Assembly (NCBI RefSeq): GCF_000368045.1
Contig: NZ_KB849236.1
Location: forward strand, 115,619-166,802
Length of the DNA: 51,184 nucleotides
Source: Acinetobacter johnsonii CIP 64.6
GTDB taxonomy: Bacteria > Pseudomonadota > Gammaproteobacteria > Pseudomonadales > Moraxellaceae
Reading direction: 5' to 3'
How positions within the stretch are numbered: position 1 is the first letter of the stretch; each line of letters opens with the position of its first letter. Under the pieces are notes generated by a model that was given only the letters and a program-made list of their open reading frames with translations, did not search any database and was not told the DNA's origin. The translations under genes and the position numbers were made by a program. Of the stretch, positions 1-8,587 are shown piece after piece.

Positions 1-400
1 TCGATCTTTATTGTTATGGATAAAATCCACCATTATTTGTGTGGGCGGTCGAGCTCCGCCTGGGCGAAAAAAGCGGCTGCTTTACGTAGAATTTCATTGG
101 CACGCTTTAATTCTTTAATTTCACGTTCCATTTGCCTCATTTTTTCTTGATCAGATATCTGTTGTACTTTAATAGGATTTTGCTGATCTAAATGCTTTTG
201 ATGCCAGGCACGAAGTGTTTCAGGAGTACAACCAATCTTAGGCGCAATTGCTGTGATTGCAGCCCAAGTAGAAGGATAATCTTTTTCAGATTCAATCAAT
301 AATTGAACCGATCTTTCTCTGATTTCAGGGGTATATTTTAATTTTGTCATCGGGATAGTCTCTCAGAATATTGACTCTCCGACAAACCCGGTACGGTTCA
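1..400 (-). mobile_element. IS3-family element (IS51-like), 5' part only, runs off the window
   Basis: The terminal inverted repeat ends at 400 (forward strand ...GGTACGGTTCA), matching the end of the complete copy at 18672-19980. It contains orfA (33-350) and the first codons of orfB; the rest lies left of the window. A slippery T-TTT-TTC heptamer (minus strand, 66-72) followed by a GGCGG/CCGCC hairpin (44-60) precedes the orfA stop. The three bases beyond the end are TAG (401-403); the other flank is not visible, so a target duplication cannot be tested. The element interrupts the gene at 401-1304. Confidence 0.9.
33..350 (-). CDS. IS3-family transposase OrfA
   Basis: A 105-residue OrfA with an N-terminal helix-turn-helix (about residues 5-50) that binds the terminal repeats, then a leucine-zipper-like coiled coil (about 62-95) used for multimerisation. 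It normally joins OrfB by programmed -1 frameshifting. Compared with OrfA of the complete copy at 19613-19930 it has 13 substitutions, almost all between residues 48 and 82, while both ends of the gene are nearly identical. It is probably a functional reading frame, but the rest of the element is outside the window. Confidence 0.9.
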   Translation of the reverse strand: MTKLKYTPEIRERSVQLLIESEKDYPSTWAAITAIAPKIGCTPETLRAWHQKHLDQQNPIKVQQISDQEKMRQMEREIKELKRANEILRKAAAFFAQAELDRPHK

Positions 401-1304
401 TAGAGCGTAAATCTGGATTAGTAAAATTATGATCGAATTTATCAAAAACTTCTTTAGGAATGCTCTCAGACAAATAAATTTTATACTTTGATTCGGTAAC
501 TTTATCAAAAGCAACTGCTAATTTATAAACTGAACCTTCATGTAAATAGCGCTCTTTAAGGAAGTGCATTACAAGCATTCTAAGGTGCCCTGCATTACGC
601 TTGAACATTGAAAAGCGTTGTCTTCGGCAGATGTCCGAGCGCATATATGTTAGGTTTTGGAGTAGCATATCTGTATCTCGGTTGTTAAGTGCCTTGCATA
701 GAACCTTCAAGTACGTCACTAATAACAGAGTGAGTTCAGTTCGTCGGTTGATACTTGACTGAGATACAAAATTAGCAATCAATTTCGATACATCACTATT
801 CAGGAAGCTAGATAAGTATTCAAGTCTTAGCACGACAGTAGGTGAGAGGGGATGATTTTTAGCGTTGTCTACTGTATCTGATTTCGAAAGGTCATAGTTG
901 AACTTGAGAGAAACCTCGAATGGAATTTTCTCAGACTTACAGGCTTCATATTGAGATTCAGTGAGAGTACATATGAGGAAAAATAGACCATCGACATTTC
1001 CGCCTTTGAAATAGCTCTCATCAATCATGTGCTTTATTAGCAAGCAAATCTTTTTGTACCTTTCATTCGCATATTTAAATTTATACCGCTGGCAAAGGTC
1101 AGCACGAATGTAAGTAAGGTTAATAATTAGCTCGTTGGTATCATCATTGTTGAAAGGAGAATGGATCAGTTCGACGTACCGAATCAAGATAAGGGAAAGC
1201 AAGGGTTGCTGATTCGTGCTCTTAGAATCAATCCATTTTCTGACCAACTCACCTACACCAATAAACTTAGATAAAAAAATGAGCCTTTCGTCATGATTTA
1301 TCAC
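363..1304 (-). CDS. Hypothetical protein with two copies of a ~130-residue domain, 3' end cut by the IS
   Basis: I do not recognise this family. The GTG start at 1304 has a GGGA motif just upstream. Residues about 8-138 and 161-293 are two divergent copies of one mostly helical domain. From about residue 50 on they align without gaps at an offset of 155: NNDDT with NNRDT, NLTYIRADLC with NLTYMRSDIC, TESQY with TESKY, IPFEV with IPKEV. There is no signal peptide or membrane segment. Native coding ends at about residue 301 (position 401); the last 12 residues are read from the IS end, so the true C-terminus is lost. The gene looks more AT-rich than its neighbours and abuts a broken ligA, which suggests imported DNA. 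A possible promoter (TTGTAA, TATAAA) lies upstream at about 1338-1366. Confidence 0.6.
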   Translation of the reverse strand: MINHDERLIFLSKFIGVGELVRKWIDSKSTNQQPLLSLILIRYVELIHSPFNNDDTNELIINLTYIRADLCQRYKFKYANERYKKICLLIKHMIDESYFKGGNVDGLFFLICTLTESQYEACKSEKIPFEVSLKFNYDLSKSDTVDNAKNHPLSPTVVLRLEYLSSFLNSDVSKLIANFVSQSSINRRTELTLLLVTYLKVLCKALNNRDTDMLLQNLTYMRSDICRRQRFSMFKRNAGHLRMLVMHFLKERYLHEGSVYKLAVAFDKVTESKYKIYLSESIPKEVFDKFDHNFTNPDLRSMNRTGFVGESIF

Positions 1305-1418
1305 AGCTATTCCCTTTTTGATAGTTTCAACTAGTGAAGATGCTCTAGTTTTATATCAAAATTTCAGTTATTACAATAATATCTGAGTGATGAAAAGTTA
1401 GTTATAAGGTGACACTTC

Positions 1419-2303
1419 GATGTGATTCCCAAAGTGGAAAAAGTGTGGCCTGAGTTCCGTCCTGTCGATGCGACTGAAGTTGAACTCCCGAGTCAATGTC
1501 CCGTGTGTGAATCGCCAGTGGTGATGCCCGAAGGTGAAGCTTTAGCACGTTGCTCTGGTGGTTTGTATTGTGCTGCACAGCGTATTGAGGCAATTCGCCA
1601 CTTCGTGTCACGTAAAGCGCTTGATATTGAAGGTTTGGGGGATCGTTGGGTCGAATCACTGTTACATCTTGATTTGCTTAAAGATGTAGCCGATATTTAT
1701 CACCTACATGAGCACCGAGAAAAACTATTAACCATTGAAAAAATGGGTGAGAAGTCCGTTCAGAACTTGATTGATTCGATTGAAAATAGTAAGAAAACCA
1801 CTTTGGCTGCATTTATTTATGCACTAGGGATTCGTGGAGTGGGTGAAACCACAGCACGTATGTTGGCCAATACTTTCCAAACTTTAGATGTGCTACGTGT
1901 AGCAGACATTGACGCTTTAAAGAAAACTCCAGATGTGGGGGATATCACGGCGGAGTGGATTGTCGACTTTTTCCAAGCGCCGCATAATCTTGAAGTTTTA
2001 GACCGATTATTGGCGGCAGGTATTCACTGGGACGCGCCTGTGGCACCGAGTCGTCAACCTCTAAATGGCGAAAGTTGGGTCGTGACTGGCACACTCAGTA
2101 CGATGGGGCGTGATGAAGCAACACAACTCTTGCAAGCACTGGGCGCACGTGTCAGTGGTAGTGTGTCGAGTAAAACTAAGTGTGTTGTTGCAGGTGAAAA
2201 AGCAGGTTCAAAGTTGGATAAAGCGGAGAAACTTGGGATTGCTGTGATCAATGAAGCTGAGTTTATTCAACTGATGAAAGATTATGGACAATTAGCGGTT
2301 TAG
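1419..2303 (+). pseudogene. ligA: NAD-dependent DNA ligase LigA, C-terminal fragment
   Basis: It encodes about 295 C-terminal residues of LigA. Visible are the end of the OB-fold region (DVIPKVEKVWPEF), the four-cysteine zinc finger (CPVC then CSGGLYC), helix-hairpin-helix repeats (LGIRGVGETTARML) and a C-terminal BRCT domain (LNGESWVVTGTL onward). Bacterial LigA is usually about 670-680 residues, so the NAD-binding and adenylation domains with the catalytic lysine are missing and the product cannot be an active ligase. Similarity starts at the conserved GDVIP motif near 1419; the bases just before it are unrelated. The GTG at 1422 is an internal valine codon, not a natural start. LigA is normally essential, so an intact copy must exist elsewhere. 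Confidence 0.9.
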
Positions 2304-2321
2304 ATTGTTGACTCAGGTTAA

Positions 2322-2470
2322 ATCAGAAATATGATACTTGGGCACGTCATCTGCAACCTGCGTGGTGTAAAAAAGCTAATGTTTCTGCGACATATTTCTG
2401 ATACATCAAAAAGTGGTCAGGTTTTGCAGATGACAATGGTTTTGCCTACTTTTGCCGAAACAAAAGTAGG
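2322..2470. repeat. Interleaved inverted repeats plus a perfect 10-bp hairpin
   Basis: In the 277-bp gap after the ligA fragment, ATCAGAAATATG (2322-2333) pairs with CATATTTCTGAT (2391-2402). GTCATCTGCAACCTG (2346-2360) pairs with CAGGTTTTGCAGATGAC (2418-2434, two extra bases). The arms interleave rather than nest. Beside them CCTACTTTTG (2445-2454) and CAAAAGTAGG (2461-2470) form a perfect 10-bp stem with a 6-nt loop. The last hairpin resembles intergenic repeats I associate with Acinetobacter genomes, but that is from memory only. Confidence 0.6.
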
Positions 2471-2580
2471 GCCAGCTGCAGGCTAATGATGAAATGGGGG
2501 TGAGAACTTGATAAGACTCCGTCAAGATCATTTCTTCAATAAGCTGGAGAAATATTTAAGTCAAACTTAGGTTGTTTATT

Positions 2581-3648
2581 TCAAGGAATATATTGCTTGA
2601 TGACACCGTCATCGAGCAATTGTTGAAAGTGCTCAACCAAGCTTTCTTTGACATCTCGATACTCTAAACCCAATTCTTTTTGGCTCTTGTTCGCATCAAA
2701 ATAAATCTGATAACCCATATTCAACTCAACAAACTCGCGGCTAAAACCAATGAATGGACCAATCACCTTAAAAGCTGCTTTAGGAAGTTCATTTCGTGGA
2801 AATGGGAACTTCCAACCAAAATGTGCTTTAAGCAATTGACCGATTTCAAGCAGACTTAAAGTTCCACCACTTACGATGTAACGACCCGTTGCTTCTGGGT
2901 TGAATGCTGCTTGTAAGTGAGCTTCAGCAACATCTTGAACATCGACTACACCATTCCACATAGGTGGGACACCAGCTAAAGTCAAACCATTGGTAAACTG
3001 TTGTAAGACCTCAATTGAGCCTGACTGTGTATTTGGTGTCAATGAACGACCAAAGACCAACGCAGGGTTAATGCATACCAACTGCCAACGATCTTGTGCC
3101 TCAGCCATTTCCCAAGCTTTACGCTCAGCCATCACTTTAGAATATGGATAAGGTTGATGGGTCTCGGAACTGCTGGTGTTCCAGTGACTTTCATCAAAAG
3201 TATTATGATCTGTTTTTAAAATATCAATGGCATCGCCATAGGTCGACGCAATACTCGAAGTGACGATGACGCGTTTAACGGATTCGGTTTCATTCACGGT
3301 GTTTAAGACATTTTCTGTACCTAAAACAGCAGGTTCAATGATGTCTTTTACCGCATCTTTATAGTTGGTAACGACGAAAGGAGAGGCCATATGAAAGACA
3401 ATTTCACAGCCTTGCATCGCTTCTTTAAAGGAATTGGGTTCAAGCAAATTGGCTTTAAAGAGTTTCAGTGTTCCAGCACTGCTGTCTGCAATTTTAGATA
3501 AATGCGCGAAGCTTTGGGTTTTGTTCAGGTCACGTACAGTGGCATGAACGGTATAACCTTGGGTTAATAATTTTTGAATCACCCAACTGGCAATATAACC
3601 CGATGCACCTGTGACCAGTACCGGTGCTTGTGTTGCTAAGTTTGTCAT
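2581..3648 (-). CDS. NAD(P)-dependent extended SDR (dihydroflavonol-4-reductase-like)
   Basis: A cytoplasmic Rossmann-fold reductase of the extended short-chain dehydrogenase family, 355 residues. The cofactor-binding motif TGASGYIASWV is near residue 14, the ATVRD segment that often favours NADP is near 36, and the catalytic YxxxK (YPYSK) is near residue 168 within a PYPYSKVMAE stretch. Relatives of the dihydroflavonol reductase / cinnamoyl-CoA reductase type reduce aldehydes or ketones; the substrate cannot be told from sequence. It is divergent from the siderophore receptor gene with 275 bp between them, so a link with iron uptake is not implied. Confidence 0.85.
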   Translation of the reverse strand: MTNLATQAPVLVTGASGYIASWVIQKLLTQGYTVHATVRDLNKTQSFAHLSKIADSSAGTLKLFKANLLEPNSFKEAMQGCEIVFHMASPFVVTNYKDAVKDIIEPAVLGTENVLNTVNETESVKRVIVTSSIASTYGDAIDILKTDHNTFDESHWNTSSSETHQPYPYSKVMAERKAWEMAEAQDRWQLVCINPALVFGRSLTPNTQSGSIEVLQQFTNGLTLAGVPPMWNGVVDVQDVAEAHLQAAFNPEATGRYIVSGGTLSLLEIGQLLKAHFGWKFPFPRNELPKAAFKVIGPFIGFSREFVELNMGYQIYFDANKSQKELGLEYRDVKESLVEHFQQLLDDGVIKQYIP

Positions 3649-3862
3649 AGATTACCCATTGTTGTTTTAAGTATTGGCTTAGTGTAAACGTGAATGCCAT
3701 GAAAGTCTTTGCCTATGGGGTGAACAGGTGTCTGACTTATGCGTCATTTTATAATACTGCACCAAACTGTATTGAAAATGAGCGAGTAAAACGTATTTTT
3801 TAGCAGTAATCTTAAATTTGTATTTTAGATCATATAGATAAGTCAAATGATAAAATACAATA

Positions 3863-3881
3863 AATAATGATAATTATTTTA
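3863..3881. promoter_or_regulatory. Putative Fur box 1
   Basis: AATAATGATAATTATTTTA matches 15 of 19 positions of the Fur consensus GATAATGATAATCATTATC. It lies about 43 bp before the receptor start codon, where iron-bound Fur would block transcription. Confidence 0.7.
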
Positions 3882-3886
3882 CATAT

Positions 3887-3905
3887 AATAATGATTCTCA
3901 TTTAA
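3887..3905. promoter_or_regulatory. Putative Fur box 2
   Basis: AATAATGATTCTCATTTAA matches 13 of 19 positions of the Fur consensus, mostly in the left half and the core. It follows box 1 after five bases, a tandem layout common at tightly iron-controlled promoters. Confidence 0.6.
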
Positions 3906-3923
3906 AAATAAGCGTTGTTTAAA

Positions 3924-6059
3924 ATGAAATCCTTCTCTAAGAAAATTCTTGCAAGCTCTGTTGGGCTTTTGATGATGGGTGGAGGCTGTTTACAGCTTGC
4001 TTTTGCAGAGGAGGTTTCAGTTTTACCTGCCTTAAAATCAGAAGCGCAATCACAACAAGGCTATGCCGATGGTAAATTGGCGAAGGCAGCTGACTTGGGT
4101 GCTTTAGGGAATAAGTCTGTGATTGACACACCTTTTAGTGTCACCACATATACCGCCAAAACCATGATCGATAGTCAAGCAGCGACGGTTTCTGAAGTTC
4201 TTAAAAATGATCCGAGTATTCGTGAAACGACCAATTCAGGCCATTTAAATGAAAATGTTCAGATTCGTGGTTTCTTTGTGGGTTTTGAAGACTACAACAT
4301 CAATGGCTTATATGGCATGGCACCTACAGGTCGAATTCCGACCGATATTATTGATTCGGTCACTGTACTTAAAGGTCCAAATGCCTTGGTCGCTGGTATG
4401 GCGCCAGCCGGTGGTGTTGGTGGTGTAGTCATGGCACAAACCAAACGTGCCAAGCAAGATCTGACACGTGTAAGTGCAAGCTATGAAGATGATGGCTACT
4501 ATAAGTCAGGCTTCGATGTTGCAAGACGTTTAGGCGACAACAATGAATTTGGTGTACGTGTCAGCAGTTCTTATGGACAAGGTGAACATATCGTTGAGGG
4601 GATGGATGATACCAATGCAACAGGTGTCGTGGCACTTGACTATACAACGGATAAGTTAAAACTAAACTTTGACGCTTATGCGGTACGAGATAAGCGTGAT
4701 AATGGTTCACCTGTTATGGTAAGTATGGGTACAATCAAACAGGTTATTGCGGCTCCGAGTGGGGATAGTAATTTCTTCCCAAACATTCACGGTGAGCAAA
4801 ATAGCCAATATGTAGGGGCATCAGGCGAATATAAATTTAGTCCTGATTTAAAAGTATTTGGGGGAGCAGGATATACAGAAAAAGAATATTCTGGACATAT
4901 TTTTGGCACACGGATGATTGTGCAAAATGCGACTACAGGCGCCGCAAGTTCACAGTATTATCGAGTGGGTTATCAAGAACATGCTGTCGCAGCTAATCTT
5001 GGGCTAGAAGGTAAGTTTGATACAGGTGCCATCCAACATACACTTGGCTTACGCGCAGATTATCTGACACGCAATTATTGGCAGCATTCAGCAGCAACAT
5101 CAAATGCGTTTGATACTAACCTTTATAACCCAATTGTAGATGCATCTGAACAAATGCCTACGTCATATCCAACTATCGTACCTTATGCAGACAACCGCTA
5201 TATCAGTTATACCTTAACTGACCAAATGTCGATGTTAGACGATAAATTACAAGTGATTTTAGGTGCACGTTACCAAGATATTGACACTAAAAACTTATAT
5301 AAAAAGACAAAATACTCATCGGATAAACTATCGCCAAGTTTAGGTGTAGTGGTTAAACCATTTGGTGAAGATTTATCTTTCTATGCAAGTTATGTGGAAG
5401 GACTATCTGAAGGGGTAACAGTTTCAGATATTACTTATCCAACTGCAACAAATCAGGGAACGACATTTGCGCCTTATCAAACTAAACAATATGAGTTAGG
5501 AACAAAATACCAAATAGGATCTTGGCTCAATACATTAGCACTTTATCAAATTGAAAAGCCTGAAGTTTATCAAGACACAATCAGTAAAGCGGTCAAAGAT
5601 GACGCCGAGACGCGTTCACGCGGTATCGAACTTTCAACAGCAGGACAGCTAACCGAAGACTTAAGTTTGATGGCGAACTTAGCTTATATCGATGCTGAAT
5701 ATGTGAAATCAGGGACAGCATCTCAAGTTGGCAATACTGTAATCGGTACACCTGATTTTACTGCGGGGCTAGGTTTGGACTATAAAATACCTGTCGTTGA
5801 GGGCTTGAGTGTAAATGGTCGTGCTTCTTATATCAGCGAGCAGTATTTAGATACTACAAATAAGTTAGAACTGCCTGATTATACGATTGTGGATTTGGGG
5901 GCTAAATATGCGACAAAAATTGGTGGTGTAAATACTATCTTTAGAGCCAATGTAAATAACTTAACCGATGAAAAATATTGGGAAGGTGTGTTCAACTCTT
6001 ACTATGCAACGGTTGGTGGTGCACGTACCTATAAACTTGGCGTCACTTTCGATTTCTAA
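3924..6059 (+). CDS. TonB-dependent siderophore receptor
   Basis: An outer-membrane gated porin that imports ferric siderophores with TonB energy. The ATG at 3924 is preferred over an in-frame TTG at 3915 because it opens directly on a signal peptide (MKSFSKKILASSVG, cleavage after AFA near residue 28). The plug domain follows (residues about 75-170: SVTTYTAKTMIDSQAATVSEVL, then VQIRGF and LKGPNALVAG). The rest is a 22-strand barrel ending in a C-terminal aromatic, GVTFDF. The length (711 residues) fits FhuE/FpvA-like receptors; there is no extra signalling domain, so no sigma-regulator coupling is expected. Two Fur boxes sit upstream and a strong hairpin terminator follows. The ligand cannot be predicted. 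Confidence 0.92.
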   Translation: MKSFSKKILASSVGLLMMGGGCLQLAFAEEVSVLPALKSEAQSQQGYADGKLAKAADLGALGNKSVIDTPFSVTTYTAKTMIDSQAATVSEVLKNDPSIRETTNSGHLNENVQIRGFFVGFEDYNINGLYGMAPTGRIPTDIIDSVTVLKGPNALVAGMAPAGGVGGVVMAQTKRAKQDLTRVSASYEDDGYYKSGFDVARRLGDNNEFGVRVSSSYGQGEHIVEGMDDTNATGVVALDYTTDKLKLNFDAYAVRDKRDNGSPVMVSMGTIKQVIAAPSGDSNFFPNIHGEQNSQYVGASGEYKFSPDLKVFGGAGYTEKEYSGHIFGTRMIVQNATTGAASSQYYRVGYQEHAVAANLGLEGKFDTGAIQHTLGLRADYLTRNYWQHSAATSNAFDTNLYNPIVDASEQMPTSYPTIVPYADNRYISYTLTDQMSMLDDKLQVILGARYQDIDTKNLYKKTKYSSDKLSPSLGVVVKPFGEDLSFYASYVEGLSEGVTVSDITYPTATNQGTTFAPYQTKQYELGTKYQIGSWLNTLALYQIEKPEVYQDTISKAVKDDAETRSRGIELSTAGQLTEDLSLMANLAYIDAEYVKSGTASQVGNTVIGTPDFTAGLGLDYKIPVVEGLSVNGRASYISEQYLDTTNKLELPDYTIVDLGAKYATKIGGVNTIFRANVNNLTDEKYWEGVFNSYYATVGGARTYKLGVTFDF

Positions 6060-6070
6060 TTTTACTGAAC

Positions 6071-6099
6071 AGCCCATTGCGATGCAGTGGGCTTTTTTT
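6071..6099 (+). terminator. Rho-independent terminator after the siderophore receptor
   Basis: AGCCCATTGC (6071-6080) pairs over 10 bp, with one T-G wobble, with GCAGTGGGCT (6084-6093) around a 3-nt loop, followed by seven T. It should reduce transcription into the membrane genes downstream, so these are probably made at lower level than the receptor or have their own promoter. Confidence 0.85.
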
Positions 6100-6133
6100 A
6101 TGTCTGAATGCTGCCTCATTTAAGTTGAACGCA

Positions 6134-6424
6134 ATGATGAAATTTCTCGGTTTACTCCTGTGCTGTGGTAGTTGTGTGCTGCTGTATTTGACCCATCCTA
6201 ACCAAACGGTTCTTAAACAGACTGTGGCGAAAAAGTATCGTTGGGTCGGGTGGATTATTTTTGTTTTGGCATTGGTTCTTTTACTGGCGGTATTACCAAA
6301 ACTGGTAGCGGTGTTGATGTGGTTACTGATGCCATTGGTGTTGTGGTCAGTACTGCCGTTTATTCCTTTATTACATGGGGCTTTGACGCATGACGTTGCT
6401 ACGCGATCAAAATATACAACCTGA
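6134..6424 (+). CDS. Small membrane protein, DUF3325-like, iron-uptake associated
   Basis: A 96-residue hydrophobic protein with three predicted membrane segments (about residues 3-17, 35-52 and 57-82). The double ATG at 6134/6137 is chosen because the longer frame from 6077 would begin inside the terminator hairpin. Small proteins of this sort commonly accompany TonB-dependent siderophore receptors and PepSY proteins; their role is unproven. The family name DUF3325 is my recollection of size and context and is tentative. The 3' end overlaps the next gene by 35 bp, indicating translational coupling. Confidence 0.65.
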   Translation: MMKFLGLLLCCGSCVLLYLTHPNQTVLKQTVAKKYRWVGWIIFVLALVLLLAVLPKLVAVLMWLLMPLVLWSVLPFIPLLHGALTHDVATRSKYTT

Positions 6425-6683
6425 CTGGTGGACGAAAAGCTTTGCAGGAGCAGTTCTTGGACTCAGCCTAGCTTTCGCTTTAGCTGCATTAATCACAATG
6501 TGGGGACTGCAATCTGAGTATCGTAGTCTTGCTCCACAGTTAGGGATGTGGTCGATTCCGTGGATTTGGTTACCACTCTTTTTCGTGGCCTATTTTATTC
6601 CACGTGGATGGCAGTCCATTGTGATTTATCTGTTTTTCAATATCGTGGCTTACACACTTGTGTTTTGGCTCAGAGGGGAATAG
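6390..6683 (+). CDS. Small membrane protein, DUF3649-like, iron-uptake associated
   Basis: A 97-residue protein with three predicted membrane segments (about residues 17-38, 52-68 and 72-92). The ATG at 6390 has a GGGG ribosome-binding motif 9 bp upstream inside the preceding gene, and the stop at 6683 is 3 bp from the PepSY gene. The arrangement of receptor, two small membrane proteins and PepSY protein is typical of siderophore loci, where the group is thought to assist iron release or reduction at the inner membrane. The exact family assignment is uncertain. Confidence 0.65.
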   Translation: MTLLRDQNIQPDWWTKSFAGAVLGLSLAFALAALITMWGLQSEYRSLAPQLGMWSIPWIWLPLFFVAYFIPRGWQSIVIYLFFNIVAYTLVFWLRGE

Positions 6684-6686
6684 GGC

Positions 6687-8318
6687 ATGAAGGTACGTAC
6701 AGATATTCTCCGACTGGCCAAAGAGTTACATACGTGGGTAGGAATTTGCGCAGGCATTCTCTTGTTCATTTGCTTTTTTGCAGGTGGGCTGAGTATTTTT
6801 CAGCATGATTTGAGTAAGTGGGCAACGCCACCGCAACAAAGTTTAAATACGGTTGAATTCCATCAGTACAACGATTTGGTGTCACAGGTACAGCAGCAGT
6901 ATCCTGAAGCGCAAAAAAGTTTCCAGATCAACTTAAACTCCAAAGAGTTTCATTATGCCCCGATTCAGTGGCAACCTGCGCAAAGTCAAACACATGATGA
7001 TCATGCTTTCGATACCGATCAAAGCGCGATGTTAGCGACACTGAAACCAGATGGCACTCTACAGGTTGAACAAGAAAACTTATCCAAACTAGGTTGGTTG
7101 ATTGAACAACTGCACGAAACGGCAGGCATTCCGGGAATGCTTGGGCATCATACACTCGGTGTTTATGTGATGGGTGTGGTATCTGTCTTATATTTTTTGG
7201 CGCTAATGACAGGTTTAATCATCCTCTTGCCGACGTTGGTCAAAGACTACTTTGCGATACGGCAAGGTAAGAACAAAAAACGCTTTTGGCTCGATGCGCA
7301 TAATGTGATTGGCATTACCAGTTTACCGTTTCATATTTTGATTAGTGTGACGGTAATTGTTTTTGCATTTCATGATCTATTTTATGATGGCTTGGGGCAG
7401 TTGGTGTCCAAAGGCAAACCATTGTTTGAACGTCCCGCTGCGGTGCAGATTACAGATCCAGTTCCTCAGCTAGATGTTGAAAAAATACTCTTACAGGTAC
7501 AGCAACAAGCACAGGGCTATGAGGTCTCGTCTGTAAGCTTTAACAATCTAGACCAACCCGCCAAGGCATCGGCACGCGTCAGTTTATATAGCCCAGATCA
7601 GATGTTACGCGGTGATAACTTCGACGTGATGTTTTTCAATCCTTATCAGCCCGCACCCTATAGTACAGCCAATTTAAATACGCAGAGTTCTGGTCTAGAT
7701 CAACTGATTCGATCGATGTTCAGTTTGCACTTTGGTAACTATGGCGGAGATTTTACCCGTTGGTTGTATTTGGCCTTGGGTCTAGCCGGGGCATTTTTAT
7801 TTTACTCAGGTAATATTCTATGGATTGAATCTCGAGTGAAACGACAAAAAAATCCAAATTTAGTACCACCTGCACAGCGTAAAGATGTGCAATTCATTGC
7901 AAACTTAACCATAGGGGCATGTTTGGGAACGGTCTTTGGTATTGTTATGAGTATGTTGATCGGGCGCTGGGCCTATGTACTCAGTCCTGAACTACACAGC
8001 ATCAACGCATGGTTTATGTATATCTATTATGCGATTTTTATTTTCAGCTTAATGTTTAGCTTCGTATTGGGTGCGGCACGAGCTTTACCAACGTTACTGC
8101 TGTCGATTGTGATTGTTTTACTGCTCATGCCTTTGACTTCTGCTATAGCACTGCTCTTACCTGAGATTGGACTATGGTCATCTTCTTCCTCTTTATGGTG
8201 GATTGACGTCTTTGCTATTCTTTTTGCAGGGTTATTTTTCCGTTTTTATCGCCAAGCTCAGGCCCGAGTCCAGTCCGCAGAAGTGGGTTCTCTTTGGTCC
8301 GTTGCTCAGAACAAGTGA
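6687..8318 (+). CDS. PepSY-associated inner-membrane protein (PiuB-like)
   Basis: A 543-residue inner-membrane protein of the PepSY_TM family. The first membrane segment comes just after LAKELHTWVGI (residues about 10-35). A large periplasmic PepSY-type domain follows, then membrane segments near 155-185 and 210-230, a second periplasmic part (about 235-350) and a C-terminal cluster of four to five segments (about 355-530). Conserved histidines in the first (KELHTW) and later helices (HNVIGITSLPFH) could bind heme b, as in ferric-siderophore reductases of this family; that is inference. It overlaps the preceding stop region with a GGGG ribosome-binding motif. It probably supports intracellular or periplasmic use of the siderophore taken up by the receptor at 3924-6059. 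Confidence 0.85.
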   Translation: MKVRTDILRLAKELHTWVGICAGILLFICFFAGGLSIFQHDLSKWATPPQQSLNTVEFHQYNDLVSQVQQQYPEAQKSFQINLNSKEFHYAPIQWQPAQSQTHDDHAFDTDQSAMLATLKPDGTLQVEQENLSKLGWLIEQLHETAGIPGMLGHHTLGVYVMGVVSVLYFLALMTGLIILLPTLVKDYFAIRQGKNKKRFWLDAHNVIGITSLPFHILISVTVIVFAFHDLFYDGLGQLVSKGKPLFERPAAVQITDPVPQLDVEKILLQVQQQAQGYEVSSVSFNNLDQPAKASARVSLYSPDQMLRGDNFDVMFFNPYQPAPYSTANLNTQSSGLDQLIRSMFSLHFGNYGGDFTRWLYLALGLAGAFLFYSGNILWIESRVKRQKNPNLVPPAQRKDVQFIANLTIGACLGTVFGIVMSMLIGRWAYVLSPELHSINAWFMYIYYAIFIFSLMFSFVLGAARALPTLLLSIVIVLLLMPLTSAIALLLPEIGLWSSSSSLWWIDVFAILFAGLFFRFYRQAQARVQSAEVGSLWSVAQNK

Positions 8319-8400
8319 AAGAATGAATACCGTTCCAAGGCTGAAATAAGAAGCATTTTTAATGGTTACAAAATGAAGCACAGGGCTGTTCAAGCCTAAA

Positions 8401-8442
8401 AAGCCTTTGCAAAAGGGATGAAGTTTTGCAAAGGCTTCTTTT
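8401..8442 (+). terminator. Rho-independent terminator after the PepSY gene
   Basis: AAGCCTTTGCAAAA (8401-8414) and TTTTGCAAAGGCTT (8424-8437) form a perfect 14-bp stem with a 9-nt loop, followed by CTTTTA. It closes the iron-uptake locus before the bacterioferritin gene. Confidence 0.8.
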
Positions 8443-8587
8443 ATAACTATTATTTTGATGATTCATACTGCAAATGCGTATGTTTCTCATTTTAATTTTA
8501 TAAAAATCATAAACTTACATAATTTATCTTTTGCAAAGTGAATTAAATGTGTCCATAATAGTTGCATTAGAGAATGGAGATTTTGAA

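Noticed and set aside
1402..1659. 85-residue minus-strand frame opposite the ligA fragment
   Set aside because: Antisense to a clearly conserved LigA zinc-finger region.
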